From: Clostridiales bacterium
Lineage (GTDB): Bacteria; Bacillota; Clostridia; Lachnospirales; JAITVM01
Assembly: GCA_031285815.1 (NCBI GenBank)
Contig: JAITVM010000250.1
Coordinates: forward strand, 1-5,303
Length of the DNA: 5,303 bases
Direction of reading: 5' to 3'
Numbering within the stretch: position 1 is the first letter of the stretch; each line of letters begins with the position of its first letter. The position numbers were made by a program, and so were the translations under genes. This document shows positions 4,323 through 5,303 of this stretch, one piece after another. The notes below the pieces were generated by a model. It saw nothing but the letters and a program-made list of their open reading frames with translations, had not been told where the DNA came from and did no database searches.

Positions 4323-5303
4323 ATGAAAAGGGTAGTAGTCACAGGCCTCGGAAATATTTCGCCACTCGGGAATGGGGCCCATGAACTTTGGGAAAATATA
4401 AAAAATGGCAAGCACGGTTTTAATTATATAACACGGTTTGACACAAGCAGCTTTCCGGTTAAGATAGCTGCTGAGGTAAAAGGGTTTCAGCCAACGGATT
4501 TTATGGAGAAAAAACTAGTTAAGAGATACGACTTGTTTACCCAATTTGCCGTAGCCGCATCAATCCAAGCTTTTAACGATTGCGGCATAAACATAGAAAA
4601 AATAGACCCATACCGGTTTGGGGTTTTTTTTGGCTCAGGCATAGGCGGTCTTACTACAAAGGAAGAACAGATAATAAAAATGCATGAAAGGGGGCCCCAT
4701 AGGGTTTCGCCACTTTTTATCCCTACGGCTATAATAAATATGGCCGCCGGAAATATTGCCATCCACCTTGGCGCGAAAGGGTCATCAACCGCGGCCGTAA
4801 CTGCCTGCGCAACAGGCACAAATAACATCGGTGACGCTTACCGGAGCATTAAATATGGGCACCATGACATAATAATTACGGGCGGCTCTGAAGCCGCTAT
4901 TAATAAAATAGGCATTGCCGGGTTCACATCAATAATGGCCCTCTCCCATGCCGACGATTTAAACCGTGCCTCTATACCTTTTGATAAAGGCCGGAACGGT
5001 TTTGTTATGGGGGAAGGGGCCGGGGCAATAGCCCTTGAAGAATTGAACCACGCCTTAAACCGCGGCGCAAAAATTTATGCAGAGATATGCGGGTACGGCA
5101 GTACATGTGACGCTTACCATATGACAGCCCCAATGCCGGATGGGGAAGGTGCTGCGAAGGCTATGTCCATGGCAATTGAAGAAGCCGGCATAGAAAAAAC
5201 AGATATATCTTACATCAACTCCCACGGGACCTCAACCCAGCTTAATGATTTGGCTGAAACTAATGCCGTTAAAAAAGCGTTCGGGGGTTATGCATACAGC
5301 CTC
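4323..5303 (+). CDS. fabF: Beta-ketoacyl-ACP synthase II, N-terminal 327 residues (3' end outside window)
   Basis: This condensing enzyme extends acyl-ACP with malonyl-ACP in elongation rounds. The frame is open to the right edge and lacks the last roughly 85 of about 410 residues. Visible landmarks are MKRVVVTGLGNISPLGN (1-17), GVFFGSGIGGL (100-110), nucleophile Cys162 in TACATGTNNIG, ITGGSEAAI (185-193), PFDKGRNGFVMGEGAGA (219-235), DAYHMTAPMPDGEGA (263-277) and the first catalytic His301 in NSHGTST. The second catalytic His and the C-terminal glycine-rich gate lie past the window. The SHGTST context replaces the usual AHGTST, a mild change. FabF is favoured over FabB because Firmicutes fab operons carry FabF and because of the TQLNDLAET context after the His. 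It has its own strong ribosome binding site, which may support higher output than fabH and fabG with their TTG starts. Confidence 0.95.
   Translation, partial: MKRVVVTGLGNISPLGNGAHELWENIKNGKHGFNYITRFDTSSFPVKIAAEVKGFQPTDFMEKKLVKRYDLFTQFAVAASIQAFNDCGINIEKIDPYRFGVFFGSGIGGLTTKEEQIIKMHERGPHRVSPLFIPTAIINMAAGNIAIHLGAKGSSTAAVTACATGTNNIGDAYRSIKYGHHDIIITGGSEAAINKIGIAGFTSIMALSHADDLNRASIPFDKGRNGFVMGEGAGAIALEELNHALNRGAKIYAEICGYGSTCDAYHMTAPMPDGEGAAKAMSMAIEEAGIEKTDISYINSHGTSTQLNDLAETNAVKKAFGGYAYSL

Noticed and set aside
1..5303. Search for a novel defence, mobile or biosynthetic system
   Set aside because: Every substantial gene belongs to a known fatty acid synthesis family or DUF2500, and I saw no transposase, integrase, repeat array, tRNA or unusual gene grouping.

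Overview
The window looks like a chromosomal segment from a low-GC Gram-positive bacterium, most likely a member of the Clostridia (Firmicutes/Bacillota). The clues are the gene order fabH-fabK-fabD-fabG-fabF, use of FabK as enoyl-ACP reductase, purine-rich Shine-Dalgarno sites, frequent ATA, TTA and AGG codons, and an upstream DUF2500 protein of a type common in Firmicutes. I cannot name a genus from the sequence alone.

Layout, all genes on the + strand. Bases 2-250 are the 3' end of a DUF2500-family gene, followed by a rho-independent terminator (254-288). A strong sigma-A type promoter (327-355, TTGACT-17-TATACT) then opens a new transcription unit with a leader of about 175 nt. Next come fabH (539-1531, TTG start), a 96-nt gap, fabK (1628-2593), fabD (2590-3516, overlapping fabK by ATGA), fabG (3521-4249, TTG start, 4 nt after fabD), a 73-nt gap, and fabF (4323 to the window end, cut off after 327 codons of about 410).

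Together these genes encode most of a type II (dissociated) fatty acid synthase. FabD makes malonyl-ACP. FabH starts chains by condensing an acyl-CoA primer with malonyl-ACP. FabF condenses in later rounds, FabG reduces the 3-keto group, and FabK reduces the enoyl group. The dehydratase (FabZ), acetyl-CoA carboxylase subunits and acyl carrier protein are not in the window. FabZ and Acc genes often follow fabF in clostridial clusters, so they may lie just downstream. The acpP gene, often found between fabH and fabK in such clusters, is absent from that gap.

I see no mobile element, CRISPR array, tRNA, rRNA or unfamiliar multi-gene system. The points worth a second look are modest: Val at FabH position 87, a divergent cofactor-proximal segment in FabG, the missing acpP, two TTG starts, and leader or intercistronic structures.
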